Notes: generated from the letters alone by a model not told the origin. DNA of 64,000 nucleotides from Gracilimonas sp964505215 (GCA_964505215.1 CAZDGU010000003.1:1-64000); one strand, 5' to 3'; shown: positions 37,013 to 46,159, numbered from the stretch's first letter. Numbers and translations: made by a program.

Positions 37013-38686
37013 ATGCATCAGGCAGTAGAAGAAATTATTGATCGGCTTATTGGGGCAGTAACCTCCGATAAGCCTTTTTATACGCTTAAAGATTGTTTGG
37101 CGGCCGGCTTTCCTAATTTTATAGTTGAGCGCATTCGTATTGAAGTAAACGAAACGGTGAAGGATGAATTTACTTTGCAAGAAAGTAAATGGGTAAACAC
37201 CGAGGAACGCTTGGTGGAAGACGCGTGGAAAGATTTTCAGCAGGTATTATTTGCTCATTCGCGCATTCCTAAAAGTAAGTTTTACGTAGTTACCAGCCGC
37301 GTGATGTCAGATATTGTGAAAGTATATCTGGAGCCTCGTAAATACATGGCCGACTACATTTATAAAAAAGAAGACGAGCTGTTGTATGATGAGCTGGTTG
37401 AGCGAACAAATAAGCTTACCATTTATAAGCATTTTGGACGGGCTATTCCGCTTTATATGAAAAAGCGAAAGCTAAAAAGCCTCAAGAAAAAAAGATGTAA
37501 GCTGCTTATTCATAACTTAGATGCAAACCTGGTGACTTCTTACACAGCCCAGGATTGGGCAAAAGCGCTGGAACTGTTGTTTACACTTTTTGGCGGAAAG
37601 ATTGATGCCAAGCTGATTCAGCTGTTTTTTGAAGATAAAGGGTTGTACCTGACGGCCAAGGCATTCAACGAGCTGGACGAAAAAATTACCAAAGAGCGAT
37701 TTATAGAAATTCTGTCTTACCCCGATTTATTGGATGTAAAGCTTCAGGAAAAATTCAGAGAGCAGTTTCGGGAAGAACTAAGTGCACAGAAAAATCGCAG
37801 CGCTCATCCCGATAAAGAAGAAACAGAAGAAATTGATGAAAAAGAGCAGCGACTCTTAGACAGCTTTTTTGGAGATTACAGCCAGGAAAGTGCACAAATG
37901 ACGGATGAAGAGTCATTCAATGCCTTGTTTAAAACAGAGCAGTACGATAAATCTATTTTTGAGGAATTTGAGGAAGTACCGGATGCTGAAAAAATCTCAG
38001 AATCTTTAAAAGAAGGTGAGCAAAGCGATGAAATTCTTAAATTCAGAAAAAACCTGATTACCGTGCTTGACCAAGCTGCCGATTCATTCAAAAACTTGAG
38101 CGGTGAAGAGCAGGAACAGGAAGAAAAGCATGGAAAAGAAGATTCACCCCAAAAACCGGATATTGAATCTGAGCCTGAAGCAGCTCTGCCCGAAATGGAA
38201 GAAACAGAGGAAATAGAACAGGAAGAAGATATTCTTGATTTGCCGGATGCTGCTGAAGCGGAAGACAAACCAAGCCTGGCCGAAGAAGCTGAAGAGCAGG
38301 CAGAGGAGCCTCAAATGTGGCAGCAGTTTTTAAATGCCGATCAAATGGAGGTGCTGATGGGAAGTGCCGATAGCGAGGATGAGCTGATTGATGAGGAAGC
38401 TTTAATTGACGAATCGGAAGGGGAAAGTGAGGAGCATCCGGAAACTCCTTCGCTGCAAAGTTATTTAGAGCGTAAAGAAAGCATGTTTGTGTTAGAACTG
38501 TTTGATAACAACCGGCCAAAGTATGAAGAAATACTTGATAACATTCAGGAATTATCAGGCTGGGAAAAAGCGGCTAACTATATAGAAAAGTATATATTTA
38601 CTGAAAACGAAGTAGATATGAGCTCGGAAGTAACAATCGCATTTATTGATGATTTACAATCGTATTTTGAAGCACATAAATCTTAA
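37013..38686 (+). CDS. Hypothetical acidic protein with an extended Glu-rich linker
   Basis: Not recognised. The 557-residue product has an ordered-looking N-terminal part (about 1-265) containing a basic KKRKLKSLKKKRCK patch. A very acidic, low-complexity Glu/Asp-rich middle follows (about 265-470), then a small helical C-terminal domain (about 480-557) starting SLQSYLERKESMFVLELFDNN. No signal peptide or membrane helix is evident, so it is probably cytosolic. The gene is 15 bases upstream of the carboxylase gene and likely co-transcribed. The architecture suggests a flexible scaffold between two domains, which is inference. Confidence 0.75.
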   Translation: MHQAVEEIIDRLIGAVTSDKPFYTLKDCLAAGFPNFIVERIRIEVNETVKDEFTLQESKWVNTEERLVEDAWKDFQQVLFAHSRIPKSKFYVVTSRVMSDIVKVYLEPRKYMADYIYKKEDELLYDELVERTNKLTIYKHFGRAIPLYMKKRKLKSLKKKRCKLLIHNLDANLVTSYTAQDWAKALELLFTLFGGKIDAKLIQLFFEDKGLYLTAKAFNELDEKITKERFIEILSYPDLLDVKLQEKFREQFREELSAQKNRSAHPDKEETEEIDEKEQRLLDSFFGDYSQESAQMTDEESFNALFKTEQYDKSIFEEFEEVPDAEKISESLKEGEQSDEILKFRKNLITVLDQAADSFKNLSGEEQEQEEKHGKEDSPQKPDIESEPEAALPEMEETEEIEQEEDILDLPDAAEAEDKPSLAEEAEEQAEEPQMWQQFLNADQMEVLMGSADSEDELIDEEALIDESEGESEEHPETPSLQSYLERKESMFVLELFDNNRPKYEEILDNIQELSGWEKAANYIEKYIFTENEVDMSSEVTIAFIDDLQSYFEAHKS

Positions 38687-38701
38687 TTAATTTTTTTATC
38701 T

Positions 38702-40252
38702 ATGGCATCTAATCCAAAGGTCGACCGACTACAAAAATTACGGAAAGAAGCACGCAAAGGTGGAGGGGAGGCGCGCATTCAAAAACAGCACGACAAAGGT
38801 AAACTTACCGCCCGCGAGCGCATTGACTTATTGGTAGATAAAGGCTCGTTTGAGGAAATAGACAAGTTTGTAACTCACCGAAGCTCGGCTTTTGGATTAG
38901 AAAAACAGAAAATTTTAGGCGATGGCGTTGTTACCGGTCATGCTAAAATTCATGGACGTCCGGTGTATCTGTTTAGCCAGGATTTTACCGTTTTTGGCGG
39001 CTCTCTGAGTGAAACTCATGCCGAGAAAATTTGTAAGGTGATGGATTTAGCCATGAAAAATGGCGTGCCTATTATTGGTTTGAACGACTCGGGCGGAGCT
39101 CGTATTCAGGAAGGGGTTTCTTCGCTGGGCGGCTATGCAGAAGTTTTCTGGCGCAATAGTATGGCTTCCGGTGTGGTGCCTCAAATATCGGCAGTTATGG
39201 GACCTTGTGCGGGGGGAGCCGTGTACAGTCCGGCGCTTACCGATTTCATTTTTATGGTAGAAAATACCAGCTATATGTTTGTGACCGGACCCAATGTGGT
39301 AAAAACGGTAACGCACGAGGAAGTGACATCCGAAGAGCTGGGCGGAGCTTCAACCCATAGCACAAAATCGGGAGTAGCACACTTTTCGAGTGCCAATGAT
39401 GCCGTTTGCCTGAACGATATTCGCGAACTGATGAAGTACATTCCTCAAAACTGTGAGGAAAAAGTACCCATGATTGAATCCAAAGAACCGGATGCCGCTA
39501 AAGCAAAAGCTTTGGACGAATTGGTTCCACTTAATCCCAACAAGCCGTACGATATCCGGGATGTAATTGAAGGCATTATGGATCGGGATACTTTTTACGA
39601 AGTACACAAAGATTATGCGGATAATATGGTAGTCGGTTTTGCTCGCATTGGCGGACGAAGCGTGGGCGTTGTGGCCAATCAGCCGCTTTCGCTGGCCGGC
39701 GTTTTGGATATTGACGCTTCTCTGAAAGGAGCTCGATTTGTGCGGTTTTGTGATGCGTTCAACATTCCGCTGGTAGTGTTTGAAGACGTACCCGGCTTTT
39801 TACCCGGAACCGATCAGGAATGGAATGGCATTATTAAGCATGGTGCAAAATTACTGTATGCTTTTTGTGAAGCAACGGTTCCCAAAATGACCGTGATTAC
39901 CCGAAAAGCCTATGGCGGCGCTTACGACGTGATGAACTCCAAACACATCCGAGCCGATTACAACGTAGCCTGGCCCACTGCTGAAATTGCCGTAATGGGA
40001 ACGAAGGGCGCGGTTGAAATTATTTTCCGAAAAGAAATCGCTAAAGCGGATGATCCGGAAGCCAAGCAAAAAGAGCTGGAAGAAGAGTACAGCGAAAACT
40101 TCGCGCATCCCTACAAAGCAGCCGCACGCGGTTACATAGATGACGTTATTTTACCATCCGAAACCCGCAGCAAGCTGATTAAGGCGCTGGAAGTATCGCA
40201 CAACAAAGTAGATACCATCCCCAAGAAAAAGCACGATAATTTGCCTTTATAG
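38702..40252 (+). CDS. Acyl-CoA carboxylase carboxyltransferase (beta) subunit, PccB-like
   Basis: A 516-residue carboxyltransferase that moves carboxyl from biotin to propionyl-CoA or acetyl-CoA. The crotonase-type halves are visible: GGEARIQKQHDKGKLTARER at the N-terminus, GGARIQEGVSSLGGYAEVF with the oxyanion Gly-Gly, GPCAGGAVYSP, and DVPGFLPGTDQEWNGII and RKAYGGAYDVMNSKH in the C-terminal half. Length matches PccB. The biotin-carrying alpha subunit is not adjacent. Acceptor specificity (propionyl or acetyl) cannot be set from sequence alone. Confidence 0.92.
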   Translation: MASNPKVDRLQKLRKEARKGGGEARIQKQHDKGKLTARERIDLLVDKGSFEEIDKFVTHRSSAFGLEKQKILGDGVVTGHAKIHGRPVYLFSQDFTVFGGSLSETHAEKICKVMDLAMKNGVPIIGLNDSGGARIQEGVSSLGGYAEVFWRNSMASGVVPQISAVMGPCAGGAVYSPALTDFIFMVENTSYMFVTGPNVVKTVTHEEVTSEELGGASTHSTKSGVAHFSSANDAVCLNDIRELMKYIPQNCEEKVPMIESKEPDAAKAKALDELVPLNPNKPYDIRDVIEGIMDRDTFYEVHKDYADNMVVGFARIGGRSVGVVANQPLSLAGVLDIDASLKGARFVRFCDAFNIPLVVFEDVPGFLPGTDQEWNGIIKHGAKLLYAFCEATVPKMTVITRKAYGGAYDVMNSKHIRADYNVAWPTAEIAVMGTKGAVEIIFRKEIAKADDPEAKQKELEEEYSENFAHPYKAAARGYIDDVILPSETRSKLIKALEVSHNKVDTIPKKKHDNLPL

Positions 40253-40583
40253 AAAATAGAAAGCCATTTGAATCTATCTGAAAAGCTTAGTGTAGATTGT
40301 GGTTATTTTGGAGAAATTATAGCTCTTCCAAATCATAAGGCACATTTATCAATAAATACGTTTTGCTGTTATCTTTGATGGTTAATTTCTACTTAGAACA
40401 AAAGTTAGTTGTGGGTAAGTAGATATAATTCTGTTGTTCGCATTTTAGCTTTTCCAAACAAATAAAGATATTTATTTACCAGATATAAATTAGTGTCGAA
40501 AAAATTCACTTCGTTGAGTCCATTTTCCTGTTTGATGTGGTTGGTAATTAGATCATTGAGTAGTACTTTTGAGACAATCATTG

Positions 40584-40651
40584 GTCTTCTTGTGTGTTTT
40601 GGGTTCCTGGTTGGTTTGGACGCCGCCAAGCCTACACAAGAAGACTTTTTT
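40584..40651 (+). repeat. Long bulged hairpin with a T-tract
   Basis: GTCTTCTTGTGT (40584-40595) is a perfect inverted copy of ACACAAGAAGAC (40634-40645), enclosing an inner GGTTTGG/CCAAGCC stem (40613-40619, 40626-40632) and followed by six T. It could be a distant terminator for the carboxylase gene, a structured RNA, or a mobile-element remnant. It is the main feature of the 40253-40844 gene-free stretch; the first 330 bases of that stretch are A+T-rich and show nothing I can name. Confidence 0.5.
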
Positions 40652-40735
40652 ATTCTACCAACAGACACACTTTTCTGGTAAGTACCATAAAAGCATAAAG
40701 TGCTTGCAATCCGTGGAAAAACGAAAGGCGGCGGG

Positions 40736-40752
40736 AAACCCCAACGGGGTTT
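40736..40752. repeat. REP-like short palindrome
   Basis: AAACCCC-aac-GGGGTTT has the same core as the palindrome at 13182-13196 and lies in the same gene-free stretch as the long hairpin at 40584. Confidence 0.4.
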
Positions 40753-40799
40753 AATTACCTTTGTGACGAGGGAAAAAGCTTATTCACATCACTCAAAAA

Positions 40800-40836
40800 C
40801 AAGCTGAAAGCTAAAGCCTGACAGCTGACAGCTCCT
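40800..40836. repeat. AGCTGA-type short repeat, second copy
   Basis: GCTGAAAGCTAAAGCC and ACAGCTGACAGCTCC repeat the motif found at 25344-25378, just downstream of the purine nucleoside phosphorylase stop. Confidence 0.45.
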
Positions 40837-40844
40837 AACCAAAA

Positions 40845-41636
40845 CTAAAACTCTCTAATCAACCCTTTAACCAATTCCGCAAATACTTCTTTCTTACGAT
40901 CAGCAGCTTCCTTTACTTCGTCGTGATCAAGCTTTTGATCGGTTACGCCTGCGGCGGCGTTAGTGATGAGAGAAACGGCAGCTGTCTTCACGCCAAGTTT
41001 AGCCGCTTCGGTAAGCTCGGGAGCCGTGCTCATGCCCACTGCATCACCGCCCATTGTTCGGAAAGCCCTAATTTCGGCTTTGCTTTCATAATTCGGGCCT
41101 TTCACAAAAAGATAGGTTCCCATGTGGGTTTCAATATTCAATTTGCGCGCAATGGCTTTTACCTCTTGAGCATATTCTTCAAAGCTGGAATCCCAGGTAT
41201 TTAAAGCCGGTTCTGCAATCTTCATGTATTGCTTAATAATGTTATCAATAATCATCAAATCACCCACCTGATAGCGCAAGTTAATGCCGCCGGCTGCATT
41301 AGAAATAATGAGTTTTTCCACGTCAAAAGCACGTGCCAGCTGTACAGGAAGTACGGTTTTGGCAAAAGCATGACCTTCATAATGATGGAATCGCCCCGAA
41401 AAAGCCAGCGCAGACTTTCCTTCAACTTCCCCAAAAATAAGCGAACCCGAATGCCCCACCACGGTAGATTGTGGAAAGTTGGGGATATCGGCATAGTCCA
41501 GAACAGTGGCATTTTGAATATAGCTGCCAAAGGTGCCCAGCCCGGAACCTAAAATAACGGCAGAATCGATGCGGTCGGGAAGGCCGTTGTTCGTTAAAAA
41601 CTTTTTTATAGTAAAAATATACTCAGGCAGAGACAT
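40845..41636 (-). CDS. Purine nucleoside phosphorylase (trimeric, PunA type)
   Basis: A 263-residue phosphorylase that splits purine nucleosides to base plus ribose 1-phosphate for salvage. The family motifs are clear: VILGSGLGTFG at the phosphate site, GHSGSLIFGEVEGK, the FSGRFHHYEGH block, NAAGGINLRYQVGDLMIIDNII and GMSTAPELTEA, with the base-binding Asn in SLITNAAAG. These fit the low-molecular-mass trimeric class (inosine/guanosine specific) rather than hexameric DeoD. It overlaps the upstream MBL-hydrolase gene by 14 bases, so the two are translated together. Confidence 0.92.
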   Translation of the reverse strand: MSLPEYIFTIKKFLTNNGLPDRIDSAVILGSGLGTFGSYIQNATVLDYADIPNFPQSTVVGHSGSLIFGEVEGKSALAFSGRFHHYEGHAFAKTVLPVQLARAFDVEKLIISNAAGGINLRYQVGDLMIIDNIIKQYMKIAEPALNTWDSSFEEYAQEVKAIARKLNIETHMGTYLFVKGPNYESKAEIRAFRTMGGDAVGMSTAPELTEAAKLGVKTAAVSLITNAAAGVTDQKLDHDEVKEAADRKKEVFAELVKGLIREF

Positions 41637-42423
41637 GTGATTCTACGTTTTTGGTGATATAACCGGTTTTTTCATTGTAATTCGTGAGCCTAAAAAGAGG
41701 ATGTTGGTACTCGTGATAGGCGGCTATTATATAGCCTTCTTTATATGCTTTCTTGGCGAGTTCCGCTCTTTGCTGCTGGCTTACTTTTGGTTCATAATCG
41801 TATTTGGCAGCATATTTTCTATTTATGGCACCTTTTGAGCCTATTACATCACCGGCTTGCATGCACTTTTGCTTACCGTTATCAAAAAGTAATACCTGGT
41901 GGAATTCGGTATGTCCGCCCGTTTTTTTTACAGAAATATCGGGGTAGGGGCTGGCTTCCTCATCTAAAAAATGAAGATCAGCTTTGGCATCAATAAATGA
42001 GATAAAGGCTGTTTTCTCCTCGTCTTCATATACTTCTTGAGCCATCACTTTGTCCCAACCCTTATCAGAAACCCACACTTTTGCTTCCGGGAACGTCAGC
42101 TCCCAATATCCATTTTCACGATGTGCCAGACCGCCAATGTGGTCGTAGTGCAGATGACTTAAGAAAATATCCGTAATGTCATACTCAGTAAGACCGTGCT
42201 CGCTGAGGTTTTCCCGAATAATTTCAGGACCGGTACCTTCTCCGAATTCTCCGATTCCGCAATCAAACAGATAGTTGCGTTCATCGGTGTGAATGAGCAG
42301 GGGATTTAGCGAAAGCTTCAATGCGCCTTTAGCCGGAGGGTCATCCTGACCGATACGCACAAATTTTTTGTCTAAGCCAACTGAGAAAGTGCCTTCGTTT
42401 AAGATTGCTGCAAAGGTGTTCAT
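41623..42423 (-). CDS. MBL-fold metallo-hydrolase
   Basis: A 266-residue metallo-beta-lactamase-fold hydrolase. The zinc-binding motif HLHYDHIGG (H-x-H-x-D-H) is present, with a further ligand His in KKTGGHTEFHQVL and an Asp in MQAGDVIGS. It starts NTFAAILNEGTFSVGLDKKF. The substrate is unknown; family members hydrolyse lactones, thioesters or phosphodiesters. It overlaps the downstream purine nucleoside phosphorylase gene by 14 bases, and follows phoH by 36 bases. No signal peptide is seen, so it is likely cytosolic. Confidence 0.85.
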   Translation of the reverse strand: MNTFAAILNEGTFSVGLDKKFVRIGQDDPPAKGALKLSLNPLLIHTDERNYLFDCGIGEFGEGTGPEIIRENLSEHGLTEYDITDIFLSHLHYDHIGGLAHRENGYWELTFPEAKVWVSDKGWDKVMAQEVYEDEEKTAFISFIDAKADLHFLDEEASPYPDISVKKTGGHTEFHQVLLFDNGKQKCMQAGDVIGSKGAINRKYAAKYDYEPKVSQQQRAELAKKAYKEGYIIAAYHEYQHPLFRLTNYNEKTGYITKNVESHVSA

Positions 42424-42459
42424 AGGGTTGGTGAAGGATTTGGCATGTTAATCAGCATT

Positions 42460-43374
42460 TTATTTGCCTTCAAATTTGTCATAGGCTTTAATAATATCCC
42501 GAACCAGCTTGTGGCGCACCACATCACTTTCATCCAGATATACAAAATCGATGCCGTCAACGTCTTTTAAAATTTTTTGGATAGAAATCAGACCCGATTG
42601 CTGGCGTTGTGGAAGGTCAGTTTGGGTAACATCTCCGGTGATAATTGCTCTGCTGTTAAAGCCAATACGAGTTAAAAACATTTTCATTTGTGTATTGGTG
42701 GCATTCTGAGCTTCGTCTAAAATCACAAATGCATTATTGAGCGTGCGGCCTCGCATGTAGGCTAAAGGAGCAATTTCAATGGTGTTTTTGGTGAGATGCA
42801 GTTCCAGACGATCACGATCAATCATGTCTTCCAGCGCATCGTAAAGAGGTCGTAAATACGGATCTATTTTTTCCTTTAAATCGCCGGGTAAGAATCCCAG
42901 ATTTTCGCCGGCTTCAACGGCGGGCCGGGCTAAAATAATTTTACGAACCTGTCGGTTTTTCAAAGCACGCACGGCCAATGCAACCGAAGTGTACGTTTTT
43001 CCGGTTCCCGCCGGACCGATGGCAAACGAAATGTCGTGCTCAGCGGATGATTTTACAATACGGCGCTGACCGTCCGTTTTTGCGGTAATAGCTTCCCCGT
43101 TATGGGTGTGAATGATAGTGTCTCCGGTTTCACCCAATATTCTTAATTCGGGAGCGGTAGCACTTCTTTCACCGGTTTTTAAAGCCACAAGGGTTTTAAC
43201 ATCTTTTTCTGAGACTTCATCTTTTCTATCCAACAGTTCAATCATTCCCTCAATAACTTTTGAAGCTGTATTTACTTCATTGGAAGGTCCGGTTAGTTTT
43301 ATACGCTGCCCTCGGGCATTAAACTTGGTTTTTGGAAAGGCTTTATCTAAAGCAATAACATTATGGTCGTGCAT
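42460..43374 (-). CDS. PhoH-family P-loop ATPase
   Basis: A PhoH-like ATPase of 304 residues from the ATG at 43374, with Walker A GPAGTGKTYTSVALA, RPAVEAGENLGFLPGDLKEK, Walker B VILDEAQN and GDVTQTDLP, as in E. coli PhoH/YbeZ, whose relatives function with RNA-processing YbeY. The 28 codons upstream (to an in-frame TAA at 43459-43461) encode a PhoH-like N-terminus (EHIIEIKGADPISLFG) but contain no ATG, GTG or TTG, so the true start is unclear: a rare codon, a frameshift, or initiation at 43374 losing this strand. The neighbours are an MBL hydrolase and, upstream, rpe. Confidence 0.9.
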   Translation of the reverse strand: MHDHNVIALDKAFPKTKFNARGQRIKLTGPSNEVNTASKVIEGMIELLDRKDEVSEKDVKTLVALKTGERSATAPELRILGETGDTIIHTHNGEAITAKTDGQRRIVKSSAEHDISFAIGPAGTGKTYTSVALAVRALKNRQVRKIILARPAVEAGENLGFLPGDLKEKIDPYLRPLYDALEDMIDRDRLELHLTKNTIEIAPLAYMRGRTLNNAFVILDEAQNATNTQMKMFLTRIGFNSRAIITGDVTQTDLPQRQQSGLISIQKILKDVDGIDFVYLDESDVVRHKLVRDIIKAYDKFEGK

Positions 43375-43541
43375 TCCAAAAAGAGATATAGGATCGGCTC
43401 CTTTAATCTCAATGATGTGTTCGGTAAGAGTGGTTTCGTCTTCTATGGCACTGAAATTTTAATTTAGAAAGTATCCTAAGTTAAGAATTTATACGATGAA
43501 AAGGTGAATCGTTCCGAGCGTACATTTCATAATTCTTTAAG

Positions 43542-43586
43542 GGTTTTCTAAGCCGCTAATTAGTTGAATTACTAATTGTGAAAACC
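43542..43586. repeat. Two-tier hairpin between rpe and phoH
   Basis: GGTTTTC (43542-43548) pairs with GAAAACC (43580-43586), and inside AATTAGT (43558-43564) pairs with ACTAATT (43571-43577). It is 26 bases downstream of the rpe stop and may end that operon, though a T-tract is lacking. Confidence 0.45.
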
Positions 43587-43611
43587 TGATTCTTCTATTA
43601 AGAAAAAAGCT

Positions 43612-44292
43612 TTATAAAGGTTGTGATCTGATTTTTTCGGTCAGCTCTTCAAATCTTGCACCAATATCGTTTGCGCTGAATACGCTGCTTCCGGCTACCA
43701 GGATATCTGCACCGGATTCGGCTACTTTTTTTGCATTTTTTAAGTTCACTCCGCCATCTACCTCTATCAAAAAGCTCAGGTCTTTTTCTTCTCTTATTTT
43801 TGCTAATTCTTCCAGCTTTTGATAGCTGTTCTCAATAAAACTTTGTCCGCCAAAACCGGGATTTACACTCATCACCAACACCAAATCAACATCAGCTAAA
43901 ATCGGTTCTATATTATGGAGTGAAGTGGCCGGATTGACAACCACGCCGGCCATAAGGCCATATTTTTTTATGTTTTGTATGGAGCGGTGCAGGTGGGTGC
44001 AGGCTTCAAAGTGAACGGAAAGTAAGTCGGCTCCCGCTTCTACAAACGGCTGTGTGTATTCATCGGGGTTTTCAATCATCAGGTGAACGTCAATAAACGC
44101 TTCGGGGGCTGCTTTTTTAGCCGCTTTAACAATGGCCGGACCATAGCTGATATTGGGAACAAAATGGCCGTCCATAATATCACAGTGAATCCAGGTTGAG
44201 CCGGCTTCGGTACATTCGGTAATATCTTGCCCAAGGCGGGAAAAATCGGCAGCTAAAATTGAAGGTGCAATTAAAGGTAGCTTAAAGTTCAT
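43612..44292 (-). CDS. rpe: Ribulose-phosphate 3-epimerase
   Basis: Rpe interconverts ribulose 5-phosphate and xylulose 5-phosphate in the pentose phosphate pathway. The 226 residues match the family. APSILAADFSRLGQDI is the N-terminal signature, HCDIMDGHFVPNISYGP holds metal-binding His/Asp, VHLMIENPDEY and VMSVNPGFGGQSFI are the central motifs, and IEVDGGVNLKNA holds the second catalytic Asp. It is the last gene of the - strand operon that begins with porU and overlaps the PASTA gene by 11 bases, an unexpected operon for a central-carbon enzyme. Confidence 0.95.
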   Translation of the reverse strand: MNFKLPLIAPSILAADFSRLGQDITECTEAGSTWIHCDIMDGHFVPNISYGPAIVKAAKKAAPEAFIDVHLMIENPDEYTQPFVEAGADLLSVHFEACTHLHRSIQNIKKYGLMAGVVVNPATSLHNIEPILADVDLVLVMSVNPGFGGQSFIENSYQKLEELAKIREEKDLSFLIEVDGGVNLKNAKKVAESGADILVAGSSVFSANDIGARFEELTEKIRSQPL

Positions 44293-45139
44293 TATTTTGA
44301 TTGTTGTTAGGTTGATTTCCGGTAGAATCGGCCGGAGATGATGAATCGCTTCCGGTTGAGTCGATGATTACGGCGCCTTCTTCACTTTGTTCAATAGCCT
44401 CATACCGTTCCGATATTACCAGCGTAAGGCTTTCTCCTTCACGAAGGCTTTCCTGCTTTGGAGAAAAGTCTAATACAATATTAGGACTCACATCTTTAGT
44501 AGGTTTAAACTGGACTTCTTCTACACGAAAGCCGACTTCACTGAGTTTGAGCTGAGCTTCGGGAAGACGAAGGCCAATGATTTCCGGAACGGGTACAATT
44601 TTAGTACCAAATCCGTCACCAACCACTAAATCTACAACTGTGCCTTTTTCTACCGTAGTACCGGCGGCTATAGACTGGCGAAGTATATTTTTGAAACGAG
44701 AAGACTCATAACTTCGGCTGCCTACTTTCAAGCCATAATTTTGCAGCTGAATTTCAGCATTTCTCAGGGAAAGGTTTACCACTTTGGGCACTACAACCTG
44801 AGGTTTCATTTCGGTATTAACCGTTAGATAAATTTTTCGATTTGGCTTAACAATATTGGCTGCGTTCGGGCTTTGGTCAATTACATAATCTGCCGGATAG
44901 GCTGAGTTAGCTCTCCGGTCGGCTACTTCAAAACGAAGCCCCATATTTGCTAACACTTCCTCAGCTTCGTCTAACGAAATGCGGGTAACATCCGGTACGG
45001 TTACACCTTCATTAAAATTGGTATAAGCAGGCATAATAACTGAATCGGTAAGGAATAAAAGGCCGATTCCTACTACTATAAACAGAGCTATTCCTATATA
45101 GAACTTAGCACTGGTGAGTATGTATTTTAATAATCCCAT
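44282..45139 (-). CDS. PASTA-domain membrane protein
   Basis: A 285-residue protein with one N-terminal transmembrane helix (about 12-33) and three PASTA repeats outside the cytoplasm (about 45-110, 114-180 and 183-250, each with the pattern VPxVxxLSLxxAExxL). An acidic Ser/Asn-rich tail follows. PASTA domains bind cell-wall peptidoglycan or its fragments. There is no kinase or transpeptidase domain, so it is likely a wall sensor or anchor of unknown partner. It lies between a DUF5683-like gene and rpe in the porU-led operon. Confidence 0.85.
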   Translation of the reverse strand: MGLLKYILTSAKFYIGIALFIVVGIGLLFLTDSVIMPAYTNFNEGVTVPDVTRISLDEAEEVLANMGLRFEVADRRANSAYPADYVIDQSPNAANIVKPNRKIYLTVNTEMKPQVVVPKVVNLSLRNAEIQLQNYGLKVGSRSYESSRFKNILRQSIAAGTTVEKGTVVDLVVGDGFGTKIVPVPEIIGLRLPEAQLKLSEVGFRVEEVQFKPTKDVSPNIVLDFSPKQESLREGESLTLVISERYEAIEQSEEGAVIIDSTGSDSSSPADSTGNQPNNNQNNEL

Positions 45140-45160
45140 ATACGAAGCGACTTGTGCGAA

Positions 45161-46159
45161 TTAGAAATGCCAAGTTAATGAAAAAGGTTCCAATTTCATT
45201 AGATTGGTGTTGGTTTCAATTCGGCTGTTTTTTAGTTGAACGGTAAAGAGTGCATCAAATGCAGATACTACGTGATTTACCAGCAAGAGCTTAAGGATGT
45301 TCCCTGCCGTTCGATAAGTTTCGTTAAATTCGTGCGCCCGGTCGCGGCCTTCATAAAATAAGGCGTTTGGCTGATCTTTCCCGTCCCATCCATAAATGAA
45401 AGAGTGGTTGGGATCGTAATGCGGAGAGTTGGAATTAATAGCTACGTTATAAAAATCTTGCCAGCCGGATTGAAACTGATAATACTTACTGATGAGCTCA
45501 TAATACTGCTGAGAACCGTATTCGGGTAAGGCGTGCGAAAACTCACTGGCGTATCTGTCTTCAAAAATAAATGGTGTCTGTAATTCTACTTCATGCAGTG
45601 TTCTGATGTTTACTTCCTTCCAGTCGTTTGGCGTGCTACCCCAGGTGGGGGCAATAGGCCGGCCGTTGGAATATACCATATCTCGCAGCTGGTTTAACTG
45701 GGTTTGGTTCAGCCCGTTGGCATCCGAATATTCTACCAACCATTGTGAGTAAGCCACCACGCTCCAGTTTTGGTTTGCAAAGCTTTCGTACGCTTTTTCC
45801 TGACGGCGGGCGGTTGCATTTCGTTCCAGATGATAAATAATTCCAACGGCTTCTATGGCAAAGTAAATACCTGCCCGTGCCCAATTTTTGTTAATGGCCT
45901 GTCCGGTACCAGGTACAATTGCAGAAGCCAGAAAGGCTACACCCGGCTGGGTGCGCATTCTTTCAATCAGAGAGGTAGATTGGGCAGAAAAAGCGTCCGA
46001 CTCATACCTGAAGTCGGATAGTTGAACCTGTACAGGAGCGGCAGGTTTGGGTAATTCAGCAGGCTTGAAAATCTCAGAGCTAAAGCTGGTTTTTACTTGT
46101 GCCTGTAAAAAAGTACCGCTACACAACGTAAAAATTAATATGGAAATGAAGCATCTCAT
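45161..46159 (-). CDS. DUF5683-like exported protein
   Basis: A 332-residue protein with a signal peptide (about 1-19, ending LQAQ). The central segment FLASAIVPGTGQAINKNWARAGIYFAIE resembles the DUF5683 family of small membrane proteins in Bacteroidota, which has no established role. The rest is soluble-looking, with no motif I recognise. Its start overlaps the end of the preceding beta-propeller gene by four bases. The position in the porU-led operon suggests an envelope function. Confidence 0.6.
   Translation of the reverse strand: MRCFISILIFTLCSGTFLQAQVKTSFSSEIFKPAELPKPAAPVQVQLSDFRYESDAFSAQSTSLIERMRTQPGVAFLASAIVPGTGQAINKNWARAGIYFAIEAVGIIYHLERNATARRQEKAYESFANQNWSVVAYSQWLVEYSDANGLNQTQLNQLRDMVYSNGRPIAPTWGSTPNDWKEVNIRTLHEVELQTPFIFEDRYASEFSHALPEYGSQQYYELISKYYQFQSGWQDFYNVAINSNSPHYDPNHSFIYGWDGKDQPNALFYEGRDRAHEFNETYRTAGNILKLLLVNHVVSAFDALFTVQLKNSRIETNTNLMKLEPFSLTWHF

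Noticed and set aside
40405..40681. Overlapping frames of 87 (-) and 62 (+) codons in the gap downstream of the carboxylase gene.
   Set aside because: Both pass through the long hairpin and lack ribosome-binding sites and recognisable features; a decayed gene cannot be excluded.
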